Positions 7,844 to 17,354 of a stretch of DNA of 40,565 nucleotides are shown here, piece after piece (the stretch's first letter is position 1; each line of letters opens with the position of its first letter). Origin of the DNA: Phycisphaerae bacterium (GTDB lineage Bacteria > Planctomycetota > Phycisphaerae > Tepidisphaerales > Tepidisphaeraceae). Made by a program: the position numbers and the translations under genes. Location: contig JAUJNJ010000016.1 in NCBI GenBank assembly GCA_030448225.1, positions 33,873 to 74,437 on the forward strand. Reading direction: 5' to 3'. The notes under the pieces are model-generated. The model had not been told where the DNA came from and did no database searches. It saw only the letters and a list, made by a program, of their open reading frames with translations.

Positions 7844-9736
7844 GTGGGACGTCGCAACGACACACGAGCAAAGTCGAGCGGCCGCCGGGCCGGCGGCCAC
7901 GATGGCGCGTCCGGCGGCGCGGCGGCCGGGGTGCTCGCGGGCCGCGCCGACCTGTTGGTTTGCGTCGCGCTGGCGGTGGTGTCGTTCCTGCTCTACGCGC
8001 GGTCGCTGTCGTTCGACTTCGTCGCGCTCGACGACAACGCCTACGTGACCGAGAACGCCACCGTCCAGCGGGGGCTGTCGCCGGCGACGGTTTGGTGGGC
8101 GTTCACGACGACCGAGTTCGCCAACTGGCTCCCGGTGACGTGGCTGTCGCACCTGGCCGACGTGTCGATGTTCGGCCTGAACGCCGGCGGCCACCACGCC
8201 ACGAGCGCGGCGATCCACGCGTTGAACGCCGTGCTGCTGTTCGTCCTGCTGATGCGCTGGACGGGCCGCCGCTGGCCGGCGGCGTGGGCGGCCGCGCTGT
8301 TCGCCGTCCACCCGTTGCGGGTCGAGTCCGTCGCCTGGATCGCCGAGCGCAAGGACGTGCTGGCCGCCACGTTCTTCCTGCTGACGTTGCTCGCGTACAC
8401 CCGCTACGCGCGCGGCCCGTCGGCGGCTCGGCTCATCCTCGTCTGCGTCGCGTTCGCGCTCGGGCTGATGTCGAAGACGATGATCGTCACGCTGCCGTTC
8501 CTGCTCCTGCTGCTGGACTGGTGGCCCCTGCGCCGCCCGTGGGCGGGCCGAATTGTGCCGCTGCCGGACGAACCGATGGACGACCGGGACGCAACAGATC
8601 TCCCCCCAGCGCCGCCGTCCGGCTCCGTCCGCGCCGGACTGCTCGAGAAGGTGCCGTTGCTCGTGCTGGCCCTCATCGCCTGCGGGTGGACGGTGGTCCT
8701 TCAGCGCGAGGGCGGGGCGCTGGAGATGGGCCAGTCGCTGACGATGGGGCAGCGGGTGGCCAACGCGTTCGTGTCCGTGCCGCGCTACATCGGCAAGACG
8801 ATCGCGCCGGCGGACCTGGCGGTCTTGTACCCGCACCCGCGCGACTGGCCCGCGTCGTACGTCGCGGCGTCGGTTGCGTTCGTCTTCGGCGTGACGGTGC
8901 TCGCGTGGATGACGCGGCGGCGGCGGCCCTACGTGCTGGTCGGGTGGCTGTGGTTCCTCGGGATGCTCGTGCCGGTGTCGGGCGTGGTCCAGGCGGGCCT
9001 CCAGTCGATGGCGGACCGGTACACGTACCTGCCGGGCATGGGCCTGCTGATCGCGGCGGTGTGGGCGATCGACGACGTCGTCGCCCGCCACGGGCGCCGC
9101 GGCCGGCAACTGGCGACCGCCGCCGCCGCGGCGGCCTGCGTCGCGCTGTGCGTGCTGACGTTGCGGCAGGTCGAGACGTGGCGGAACACGGTTACGCTGT
9201 TCGTGCAGGCCGTCTCCGCGACGCGCGACAACGGCATGGCGCACCGCTACATCGCCACCGAGTTGACCCGGCCCGACGCGTTCGACGAGGGCGGCACGCA
9301 CCGCCAGGCCGGCCTCGCGCGGGAGGCGGCGGCGCAGCAGGCGGAGGCGCACCTGCACGAGGCGCTGCGGATCGACCCGGGCGACGTCTACGCCCACTTC
9401 AACCTCGGCAACCTCCGCCTCCGCACGGCCGGCCCGGCCGTCGCGATCCCCCACTACCGCGAGGCGATCCGCCGGGGGATGAACAACGCCGCCGTCCACG
9501 AGAGCCTCGGCGCCGCCCTGGCGATGTCCGGCGACTTCGCCGCCGCCGAGGCCGAGTTCCGCCGGGCGGTCGATCGCGCCCGGCTCCCGCGGACGCTGGT
9601 GAACCTCGGCAACGCCGTGCGCAACCAGGGGCGGCTCGCCGAGGCGCTGACCTACTACGAGCAGGCGCTGGCGATCGACCCGAATGACCCTCGCGCCCGC
9701 CGGGCCGTCGCCGAGCTGACCGGTGCCGCCCGCTGA
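7844..9736 (+). CDS. TMTC-like multispanning membrane protein with C-terminal TPR repeats
   Basis: A 630-aa protein. The N-terminal two thirds holds about ten hydrophobic segments and the signature of TMTC-like/O-mannosyltransferase-like proteins (DFVALDDNAYVTEN, WLPVTWLSHLADV, HPLRVESVAWIAERKDVLA, LMSKTMIVTLPFLLLLLDWW). From about residue 480 come at least three tetratricopeptide repeats (EALRIDPGDVYAHFNLGNLR, ESLGAALAMSGDFAAAEAEF, YYEQALAIDPNDPRARRA). Relatives are suspected glycosyltransferases that use lipid-linked sugars, with TPRs presenting the protein acceptor; the activity here is unproven. The start is GTG at 7844, after a GGGGAG-like site, 15 bp downstream of apgM, so the two probably share a transcript. 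Confidence 0.88.
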   Translation: MGRRNDTRAKSSGRRAGGHDGASGGAAAGVLAGRADLLVCVALAVVSFLLYARSLSFDFVALDDNAYVTENATVQRGLSPATVWWAFTTTEFANWLPVTWLSHLADVSMFGLNAGGHHATSAAIHALNAVLLFVLLMRWTGRRWPAAWAAALFAVHPLRVESVAWIAERKDVLAATFFLLTLLAYTRYARGPSAARLILVCVAFALGLMSKTMIVTLPFLLLLLDWWPLRRPWAGRIVPLPDEPMDDRDATDLPPAPPSGSVRAGLLEKVPLLVLALIACGWTVVLQREGGALEMGQSLTMGQRVANAFVSVPRYIGKTIAPADLAVLYPHPRDWPASYVAASVAFVFGVTVLAWMTRRRRPYVLVGWLWFLGMLVPVSGVVQAGLQSMADRYTYLPGMGLLIAAVWAIDDVVARHGRRGRQLATAAAAAACVALCVLTLRQVETWRNTVTLFVQAVSATRDNGMAHRYIATELTRPDAFDEGGTHRQAGLAREAAAQQAEAHLHEALRIDPGDVYAHFNLGNLRLRTAGPAVAIPHYREAIRRGMNNAAVHESLGAALAMSGDFAAAEAEFRRAVDRARLPRTLVNLGNAVRNQGRLAEALTYYEQALAIDPNDPRARRAVAELTGAAR

Positions 9737-9772
9737 GCCGCCTCGCCAGGCCGCCCGCGCCTGCCCCAGACG

Positions 9773-9800
9773 TTGAGGATCCGGCCGTCCCCACTATAAT
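9773..9800 (+). promoter_or_regulatory. Promoter of the aspartate kinase gene
   Basis: TTGAGG (9773-9778), a 16-bp spacer and a perfect TATAAT (9795-9800). The leader to the ATG at 9847 would be about 40 nt. It contains a perfect 8-bp hairpin, CCCGCCGC (9812-9819) with GCGGCGGG (9824-9831). Confidence 0.65.
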
Positions 9801-9846
9801 CCGCCCTTTCACCCGCCGCGGCTGCGGCGGGATCGGACGCCAGACC

Positions 9847-11071
9847 ATGGGCTTGATCGTTCAGAAATTCGGGGGCACGAGCGTCGCGGACGCCGAGCGC
9901 ATCCACCGGGCGGCCCGCGCGCGGTATGCAGAAGGAGCCGCGGCAACCAGGTGGTCGTCGTCGTCCGCGCGATGGGCGACACGACCGACGACCCTCGTCG
10001 CGCTGGCGACGGAGGTCTGCAAGGACTGCCCGCCGCCAGCCGCGAGATGGACCAACTGCTGGCGACCGGCGAGCAGGTGACGATCGCGCTGATGGCGATG
10101 GCGCTGCACGCGTAGGGGCACGAGGCGATCAGCTTCACCGGCGGGCAGATCGGCCTCGTCACCGACGACGCGTTCAGCAAGGCGCGCATCCAGTCGATCA
10201 ACAAGCAGCGCATCTTCGAGCAGCTCCAGGCGGGCCGGATCGTGATAGTCGCCGGCTTCCAGGGCGTCACGCCCGACGGCCACTTCACGACGCTCGGCCG
10301 CGGCGGCAGCAACGCGACGCTCGTCGCGCTGGGCGGGTCCTCAAGGCCGACGCCGGCGAGAACTTCACCGACGTCGACGGCATCTACACCGCCGACCCGC
10401 GCATCGTGAAGAACGCCCGCAAGATCGACCGCATCAGCTACGACGAGATGCTGGAACTGTCCGGCCTGGGCGCGTCGGTGCTGCAGACGCGGGCCGTGGA
10501 GTTCGCCAAGTACGACGTGCCGATCCACGTACGCAACAGCCAGAACGAGAACGAGGGGACGTGGATCGTCGCGGAGACGCAGAACATGGAACACATCGTC
10601 ATCCGGGCGTCGCCCTCAAGAAGGACCTCGTCCGCGTCACGGTCAAGAACGTGCCCGACCGCCTGGGAATCGCCGCCAAGATCTTCGGCGACATCGCGGC
10701 GGCCAACGTGTCGGTCGACGACATCATCCAGAACGTGATGGACGACAACACGGCCAACATCAGCTTCACCGTCGAGCACGGCGACCTGGCCGACACCGGC
10801 CGCTCGTCGAGCGGATCGTGCGGGAACTCGGCGAGCGGGCGAAGGCGACGTACCAGAGCGACCTGGCGAAGGTGAGCGTCGTCGGCGTCGGCATGCGCGT
10901 CCACACCGGCGTCGCCCAGCGGATGTTCTGGGCGCGCTGGCCGACGCGAAGGTGAACATCCAGAACATCACGACGAGCGAGATCAAGATCTCCTGCATCA
11001 TCGACAAGGAACAGGCCCCCAAGGCCCTGCAAATCGTCCACGACGCGTTCGACCTCGGCACGAAGAACTGA
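9847..11071 (+). CDS. lysC: Aspartate kinase, broken by indels and one in-frame stop
   Basis: First enzyme of the aspartate pathway (Lys, Thr, Met, diaminopimelate): phosphorylates aspartate with ATP. The ATG at 9847 gives [19 protein letters not shown] with the KFGGTS nucleotide motif. Other family landmarks are [63 protein letters not shown] and [20 protein letters not shown]. Two ACT domains follow ([20 protein letters not shown] and [15 protein letters not shown]), the usual site of feedback inhibition by lysine or threonine. The frame changes several times (near 9930, 10030, 10340, 10605, 10800 and 10930), and a TAG at 10113-10115 interrupts LHA-YGHEA where TAC is expected. Ends with TGA at 11071. 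I consider it a functional gene read badly, though decay cannot be excluded. Confidence 0.9.
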
Positions 11072-11206
11072 CGACGGCGCACGCGCCCGTCCCCCGTCGC
11101 TGCGCGCCATGCACCTGCTCTCCACCTTTTAGCCGCAGGCCCGAAGGGCTCGTTCTTCCTCGCGCGCGTTCGCACAATGTCAAAGGCATTTAGAACGAAT
11201 CAGGAA

Positions 11207-11398
11207 TTGAACCACGGAGACACGGAGACACGGAGGTAGGAGGAGAGAACGACATCGGAGGATCGAGGATGGAGGGAACGGCCGCGACGCGTGCTTGGTC
11301 TTCCTTCACCTGCGGTCCTCCGACCTCGCCTCTCACTCTTCTCGGTGCCTCCGTGTCTGTTCTCCATCTCCGTGTGTCTCCGTGTCTCCGTGGTTCAC
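11207..11398. repeat. Inverted short-period repeat element, 8-bp units, no coding content
   Basis: The left arm (11207-11236) is built of tandem ACGGAGAC units preceded by TTGAACC. The right arm (about 11347-11398) is its inverse, with GTCTCCGT units ending in GGTTCA. The outer 24 bp of the two arms are perfect inverted repeats. The about 110 bp between them carry no recognisable gene. This lies in the 387-bp gap between lysC and the ApbE-like gene; I see nothing else in that gap. It resembles a non-coding counterpart of the cassette at 25052-25534. Confidence 0.75.
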
Positions 11399-11458
11399 CT
11401 TCGACTTTTTCCCGTCGGACCACCGCCAAACGTTCCGCGCCGCAAGCCGTACGAGTTG

Positions 11459-12349
11459 ATGTGGACTCTCCCGCAGCTCGCGCGCCGCCGTCATGCGATG
11501 AACACGGTGTTCGAGGTCGTCGTGCTGCACCCCGACGCCGAGCACGCCGAGGCCGCGGCCGACGCGGGCGCTGGACGAGGTGGTGCGGGTGGAGTGCAGC
11601 TGCTCTCGCGGTTCGACCCGGCGAGCGAGACGTATCGGGTGAACCGCCTCGGCCACCCCGGGCCGGTGCTGGTGGACGTGGAACCGCGCAACTGCTGCAA
11701 GCCTGCGCGCGACGCCGCCGATGCCACCCGCGGTTACTTCGACGACGGCCGTGAGCCGGCGTCAGTCGCCGGCACTTCCGCGGCCGGCCGCGTCGATCGA
11801 CCCGGCGACCCGACGCGTTCGGTTCTCGGCGTGCCCGGCGTCTTCCTCGACTTCGGCGGGTGCGGAAAGGGGTACGCGCTCGACCGCGCGGCGGCGGTGC
11901 TGCGCGCGGCGGCGATCGATCACGCGCTGCTCCACGGCGGCACGAGTTCGGTCCTCGCGATCGGGGACGGGCCCGACGGTCGGCCGTGGCGCGTCGGCGT
12001 GGGCGACCCATCCGCCGCCGCCGGCGATGGCGAGTCGATGGAGTGCGTGAGCCTGTCGGACCGCGCGATGTCGTCGTCGGCGGTGTTCCCACGCGGGCGG
12101 GCGTGGCGTCGGACGTGGTCGACCCGACGCGGAACGATCCGCTGCGCGCGAGCAGGCGGCGTGCGTCGTGCTGGCGGGCGGACCGACCAGCGCGTTCGAC
12201 GCGGAGGTGTTGTCCACCGCCCTTTTGGCTATGGGGGCCGTTGACGCGGCGGGCGATATCACGCGACGGCGGCTCGGCCATTTTCGGCGGCGTGGATCGA
12301 CCATCCGGACGACGACGGCCGGCCGCGACTCGTCTGGCTCAAACCCTGA
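11459..12349 (+). CDS. ApbE-like FAD:protein FMN transferase, frameshifted
   Basis: ApbE proteins move FMN from FAD to a Thr of flavoproteins outside the cytoplasm. Recognised by MNTVFEVVVLHPDAEHAEAA, QLLSRFDPASETYRVNR, VFLDFGGCGKGYALDRAA (family: D-x-G-G-x-x-K-G-Y-A-x-D), HALLHGGTSSVLAIGDGPDG and ACVVLAGGPTSAFDAEVLS. Several indels split it (near 11570, 11690, 11760, 12095 and 12150). The ATG at 11459 and the one at 11498 are both possible; the second leaves the core domain intact but cuts the leader short. The C-terminus reads DDDGRPRLVWLKP and then TGA at 12347-12349. The oxidoreductase starts 13 bp later, so they are probably co-transcribed. No lipobox or clear export signal is visible. 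Confidence 0.75.
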
Positions 12350-12361
12350 CCCGGGACCCAC

Positions 12362-13694
12362 ATGCCCCTCGCAGACGCGAACGTGAATCGGGCGCGCCAG
12401 TTCATCGCCGCCGCCGCTGGCGGCCTTGCGGTCGTGGGCGGCTGACGCACGCGCGCGGGCGCGCCGACGGCGACGCCGACGCTGCTGCCGCGTGGCGGTC
12501 GTCGGCACCGGCGGCCGCGGGTCGGACCTGCTCCGCAAGATCACGACGATCGAGGGCGCCCGCGTCGTGGCGATCTGCGACGACTACGAGCCCCACCGCA
12601 AGGCCGCCGCCGCCTTCGCGGGGCCGGACGCCGAAGCATTCGCCGATTACCGGCAGATGCTCGAGCCGCGTGAAGCCGCAGGTGGTGGTCGTGGCGACGC
12701 CGCTGCACGTGCACTTCCCCGTCTGCGCCGACGCGATCGACGCCGAAGCGCGGATGTCTTCTGCGAGAAGACGATGTGCTACAGCGTCGACGAAGCGCGC
12801 AAGCTCGCGGCGAAGGTGGAGGAGAAGAAGGTCGTGTTTCAGGTGGGCCTCGCAACGGCGGGCGAACCCGATCTACCAGCAGGCCCGCGATGGTCGACGC
12901 CGGGATGATCGGCCGGATCACCGCCATCAAATCCCAGTGGCACCGCAACGGCGCTGCCGCCGGCCGGTCCCGGTGCCGCGCGAGGACAAGAAGTGGGCCG
13001 ACCTCGAGCCGCCGGCTCAACTGGCGGCTGTACAAGGCGTGCTCGCGCGGGCTGATGTCCGAGCTCGGCAGCCACCAGATGGACGCCGCTAGCTGGATGC
13101 TCGGCACCGTCCTCGCCGCCGTCACCGCGACCGGCGGCATCGACTACTGGCGCGACGGCCGGGAGGTGGCGGACAACCTGTTCTGCACCTACGAGTACGT
13201 CGTCACGCCCGCTGCCCACGACCGCGACCCGGCCCTGAAGGAGCCGTACACGGTTCGCGCTACGTACTCCTCGATCCGCGCCAACGCGTTCGAGGAAGGG
13301 CGTCGGAGCTGATCATGGGCACCCGCGGCACGATCCTGCTGACCGAGCCGGTCGGCCTGCTGTACAGGGAGAAGCAGGTCGACGCCGGCTGGACAGCGCG
13401 GCGAAGGCCGCCGCGGCCGCCGACAAGAACGCGGCCGTGGTGACGAGCGGCAAGACGCTCGGCTTCCCCAACGACCCCTGGGCCCACCGCGGCACGCCCA
13501 CCGAGATCCAGAACGACGCCGGCGAGCCGACGCGCGAGCAGCTCGTCTCCTTCTTCGACCACGTCCGCAGCCGCGACGTCGCGACGATCTGCGACGTAAA
13601 GGCGGGGCTGCTCAACACTGCGACTGTCGCAATGGCCACCGAGGCGATGGAGGCGGGAAAGACGGTGGAGTTTCCGGTTGACCTGCTGGGATAG
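12362..13694 (+). CDS. Gfo/Idh/MocA family oxidoreductase, frameshifted
   Basis: NAD(P)-dependent sugar or inositol-type dehydrogenase family, often exported by Tat in planctomycetes. The N-terminus (NRARQFIAAAAGGLAVVGG) resembles a Tat or 'twin-arginine-like' leader. The Rossmann motif follows as VAVVGTGGRGSDLL, then VVVVATPLHVHF, VFCEKTMCYSVDEARKLA (family EKP-like motif, here EKT), NPIYQQA and SELGSHQMDAASWMLG (family GxHxxD-like). The C-terminus is TAKAGLLNT-like (DVKAGLLNTATVAMATEAME). Several indels occur (near 12440, 12675, 12750, 12860, 12970, 13300 and 13395). Start is ATG at 12362 or GTG at 12383. The substrate is unknown. It converges with the FAD oxidoreductase. Confidence 0.85.
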
Positions 13695-13994
13695 AAGCGG
13701 CCTGGAACGCCGCGCCGCACATCAAGCGCGTCCGGATGCCTCTCCGGACGATGTCGTTGAACTGGGATATGGCCGCGGGTGACCCCCCTGCGGATCGGGG
13801 TAGATCTGATCTCGCGCACCGTGACGCGGCTCGCAAGCGAGCGGACCAACGAGGCCGCAGCGTTGGGTGCCCTCTTCGGCATCACGACCGTGCGGCGGTC
13901 AGGAACACGCGCGCGGGCGCACGTAACCGATTCGGCTCGTCGGGCACGTGCGCTGCATTTGCGCTTTTCGGGCTGGTACGGACGGCGTCGCCGG
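13695..13994. other. Convergent intergenic gap
   Basis: These 300 bp lie between the stops of two converging genes. I find no convincing terminator with a T tract, RNA gene or repeat. Confidence 0.4.
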
Positions 13995-15941
13995 TCAGGC
14001 GTAGCAGCGGAGTTCGAAGATCTTCGCGAGGTCGCGCGCCGTTGGTCGCCATCACGTGGACGCGGATCGATCGCGCCTCGACCGGTGCGAACGTGTGGCG
14101 GTTGAGGGCGCTGGTAGTTGCCCTGCACGCTGAGCAGTTCGTGCTGCTTGCCGGCGGCGTCGGTGTAGAGGACGCGGTAGTCCTTCACCGTCTCCGGCCG
14201 CGCGGCGCGGATCTGCTTGGCCGTGGCGGCGTTCGACGACGTCAGCATGAGCCGCCGCTGAAAGCCGGAGTCGAACGTCAATTGCAGGTGCGTCAGCTTC
14301 TGCGGCGTCCACGTCAGCTCGACCCACGCGCCCTCGGCGGCCGTCATCGGGGCGGCCCAGCAGTTCTTCACCTTCTTGGGGATGTCGCGGGTCAGCCCGT
14401 TGATCACGTTCGCCGCCGGCATCTCCGGGTCCTCGGCCGACGCGGCGACCTTCGCCGCGCGGGCGAGGTCGCGCGGGTCCTGATTGCGGACGGTCTTGAT
14501 TCCCTGGTCGTCGCGGAGCAACGCCTGCTGAAGTTCGGCGAGCTTCGACTTGTCCTCGTACAGCGCGCGCGGCATCACGCCCTGCCGGGCGGCGGCGGCG
14601 GCGGCGGTGCCGGCGGCCTGGCCCATCACGCTGCACGTCGCCATCACGCGGGTCGACGTGAACGCGACGTGCGACGCGCGCGATGTTCCGCCCCGCCATC
14701 ATCAGGTTCTTGACGTTGCGGCTGTAGAGCGACCGCAGCGGGATGCCGTAGACCTCGGCGAGCTTGATCTGCACGCACGGCTTCTGGTCGGGCTTGTCGA
14801 AGCCGGACGGCGGGTGGTCGTCCATCGGCCAGCCGCCGATCGCCACGTCGTCCTCGAACTCGCCGTTGAGGCCCATCAGGTCGCCCTGCGTGAGCATGTG
14901 GTCGCCGACGAGCCGCCGGCTCTCGCGCTTGCCCGGCACCATGCCGAGCCAGTCGAGGCCCCAGTTGGCGCTCGTCGGGTGCTCGCCCGAGTTCTTAATG
15001 AAGTCCCAGACGCCGGTGGCGATCGCCAGCAGTTCGAAGCGGATACGCTCGTTGTCGCGAATCGTGTCGAGCTGGCCGCCCCTCGATCCACCAGTAGCCG
15101 TACTCCCACGTCTTGGTCGGGCGGAAGCGGAGTTGTTCCTTCGTCACCTTCCGCGCCCACTTCGGCGCCTTGTACGGGATCGGCTTGCCGTAGTCGCGGC
15201 TCGTGAACAGGATGCTGCTGCCGAGCGTCTCCTTGTCCGCCTTCTCCATCCCGAGCGACTCGTTGAACTCCTGCCGCGTCTCGCGCCCCACCGCGTCGGC
15301 TCCCGTTTCGAGCGCGGCCGGCTGTCGCCGGTGCAGTCGATGAAGATCTTCGCCGTCACGCGGTAGAGGTGCTCGGTCTTGTCGCAGCGGGCCATCACGC
15401 GGCTGATCGTCGCGTCGGCGGTTTCGGCGGCGTAGAGGACGGTGTCGAGCAGGAGCGTGATGTTCGGCTCGCTCTTGACCTTGTCGTACAGCAGCAGGTC
15501 CCACAGTTCCCAGCTGCGGTGCGGGTTGTTCACCGCGTCGTCGAGGCGGAACTCCTCCAGCAGCCCGCTCTCGCGCAGCCGGGCCGGCCGAGGCCGTGGT
15601 CGGCGCGACGATGTGCATCTTCACTTCGCTGCTCGAATTCCCGCCGAGGCGCGGCGGTCCTGCACGAGGACGACCTTCGCCCCGTTGCGCGCCGCCACCG
15701 CCGCGCACGCCGGCCATCCCGCCGCCGGCGACGAACACGTCGCACGCGAGGTCGACGAGCGTCATGTGCGGCTCGCCCTCGAGGCGGCGGTCGTTGCCCG
15801 GCGGCCCCGCGACGGTGTCGAACGCCTTGCTGATCTCCTCGCGCGAGGGGACCTTGGCCGCGGCCAGCGGCTCGTCCCGCGCACGATGACTGAGTAGCCG
15901 AGGCTGCCGCCGAGTGCCGAGAGGAAGTGACGTCGGTTCAT
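13995..15941 (-). CDS. FAD-dependent oxidoreductase with C-terminal discoidin-like region
   Basis: About 645 aa, of the 'FAD-dependent oxidoreductase' family abundant in planctomycetes. The start MNRRHFLSALGGSLGYSVI (ATG at 15941) is a Tat-like leader (NRRHFLSA). The dinucleotide-binding fold is visible as DVFVAGGGMAGV, and the family motif GGNSSSEVKMHIV follows. Further landmarks are IFIDCTGDSR, RSLYSRNVKNLMMAGRNIA and VMATCSVMGQAAGTAAA. The last about 130 residues (WVELTWTPQKLTHLQLTFDS, TVKDYRVLYTDAAG, SIRVHVMATNGARDLAKIFE) look like a galactose-binding or discoidin fold, which suggests a carbohydrate substrate. Indels occur near 14100, 14680, 14970, 15085, 15310, 15590, 15650, 15710 and 15880. 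The stop is TGA at 13995-13997. Confidence 0.82.
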
Positions 15942-16174
15942 AGGAGAGATGTGGGGTTGCTGGTATCGTCTGATCCGTGCCGCGTCCGCCAGATGGGAGA
16001 TTGTCGCGGCCGGCGGGGAACCGCTCGGCCTGCTTCAATCATTACGTCGAACTAATACCCGATGTTGGGTCCCATTTTTGCGCCAATAATGTGCGGATTT
16101 GAGCCAACGTGCCCGGCGTCGCCCGCGACGTCGACCATGAACCGCTAACCCCACGGCCGACACTCCTCCTCACC

Positions 16175-16815
16175 ATGTTCGGCCGATCCCGCACCTTCCG
16201 CCGCCGTCGTCCCGTCGCCGGGCAGATCCGACTCCGCCGGTGGGTGCGGGTCGCATTGCTCTTGGTCGTGCTCGGCGGGGGCGGGTCGGCGGTGCTCGAC
16301 CGGGCGGGCTGGTTCAAGTATCGGGGCGACGACTGGGCTCACTTCGACAAGCAGGCGTGCGAGGTCGTCTCGGTGGCCGACGGCGACACGCTCACCCTCC
16401 GCCGGCCGGGCGGGGGTGAACCGACGCGTCCGCCTGCTCGGCATCGACGCGCCGGAACTGCGTCCCAAGGGGGCGACGGCCCTGCCCACGGGGCGGAGCG
16501 CGCCAAGTCCTACCTCGCCGCCCGCACGCGCGGCCGCGACATCATCGTCCGCCTCGACCAGACGCAGACCCGCGACCACTACGGCCGCCTCCTCGCGTAC
16601 CTGTACCTGAACGAGGGGGACAACCTGAACCTCGACCTCGTCCGCGACGGCCGCGCTACGCGGATCGCCGCTTCCAGCACGCGATGAAGCCGCAGTTCGA
16701 GCAGGCGGAAAATGAGGCCAGGAAGAAGGGACGGGGGCTCTGGAGCGACGTCACGGAGAAACAGATGCCCCCGTGGCGTCAGAAGTGGTTGGCGAAGCAG
16801 CGGGACGAGCGTTAG
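16175..16815 (+). CDS. Thermonuclease (SNase-like) with N-terminal membrane anchor, frameshifted
   Basis: Staphylococcal-nuclease fold, Ca-dependent hydrolysis of DNA or RNA. The ATG at 16175 is chosen because the upstream codons add no recognisable sequence. A basic stretch and one hydrophobic segment (WVRVALLLVVLGGGGSAVL) anchor it, placing the nuclease outside the membrane. The domain begins ACEVVSVADGDTLTLRR, then continues in another frame as NRRVRLLGIDAPELRPKG (family R-x-x-G-I-D-A-P-E). It then reads AKSYLAARTRGRDIIVRLDQ, DHYGRLLAYLYL and finally FEQAENEARKKGRGLWS before TAG at 16813-16815. At least three indels (near 16415, 16480 and 16665). Confidence 0.85.
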
Positions 16816-17010
16816 CACGACAGCGCGTTCTGCGCCTCGGTAGGTTGCCGCAGTTGAACCGGGTCGGCCCGTCGGCAACAGTTGATAGCCGCGGGCGGAA
16901 GCCCCGGGTCTATGAACACGAATGTCCGCGAGCTCGCGCCCCGGGGCTACGAGACGTGGGGAAGAATTCCGGCCGCGTCCGCGCCGGACGCGTCATCGTG
17001 AAATGTGCGC
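16816..17010. other. Intergenic stretch without a gene
   Basis: First part of the 539-bp gap between the thermonuclease and rpsA. I see no gene or clear signal here; the structured element and promoter in the rest of the gap are listed separately. Confidence 0.4.
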
Positions 17011-17100
17011 AAAAAAAGAGACCGGTGCTCGCCGTAACACCGGTCTCGATACAGGCTGCCCAACCTTTAAAGGTCGGAGACCCACAGCCTGTTTCAGATA
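17011..17100 (-). ncRNA. Candidate small RNA with its own intrinsic terminator
   Basis: Read on the minus strand, the element has two hairpins. The first is closed by ACAGGCTG/CAGCCTGT (17085-17092 with 17051-17058) and encloses a near-palindrome around ACCTTTAAAGGT (17063-17074). Its outer C-C-G/U-G-G pairs use a G-U wobble only on this strand; on the plus strand they would be A-C mismatches. The second is a perfect 10-bp stem, GAGACCGGTG/CACCGGTCTC (17018-17027 with 17038-17047), followed directly by seven T (17011-17017). No protein gene on this strand precedes the terminator. The 5' end and promoter are not resolved. I do not recognise the family. Confidence 0.55.
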
Positions 17101-17167
17101 TCGGCACGCCACCCGCTTTCGTTGAAAGATTTTTGCCCGGCGGCGCCGCTTTCGGGACGCGAGCGGC

Positions 17168-17196
17168 TTGCGACCCATTCCGGGCGTCTCTATAAT
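17168..17196 (+). promoter_or_regulatory. rpsA promoter
   Basis: TTGCGA (17168-17173), a 17-bp spacer and a perfect TATAAT (17191-17196) form a strong housekeeping promoter. The predicted leader of about 150 nt before the ATG at 17355 could hold regulation by S1 itself, but I see no specific structure in it. Confidence 0.75.
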
Positions 17197-17354
17197 TGTC
17201 GGATTGCCCCGTCGGGCGGATGGTCCGTCCTTTTCTCATCCGGGGGTCTCTCCCGTCGTCGGCGCGCGGCCGCGGCGGTGGACGCATCGGTTCCGATCGT
17301 TTCCGCGCCTAACCACGCGGGCGGCGTGTTCCCTTCCGCCCGAACCCCCTTCTC

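Noticed and set aside
6458..9499. A 1013-residue open frame antisense to apgM and the TMTC-like gene
   Set aside because: High GC leaves antisense frames open. Both plus-strand genes have strong family motifs; the antisense translation is low-complexity.
11190..12281. Long minus-strand open frame over the ApbE-like gene
   Set aside because: It is Arg/Pro/Ala-rich, has no recognisable motif and shadows the ApbE-like gene, whose conserved blocks are on the plus strand.
17011..17047. Terminator for a minus-strand protein gene upstream of rpsA
   Set aside because: No minus-strand coding region is found between the rpsA start and this hairpin, so it more likely ends a small RNA.
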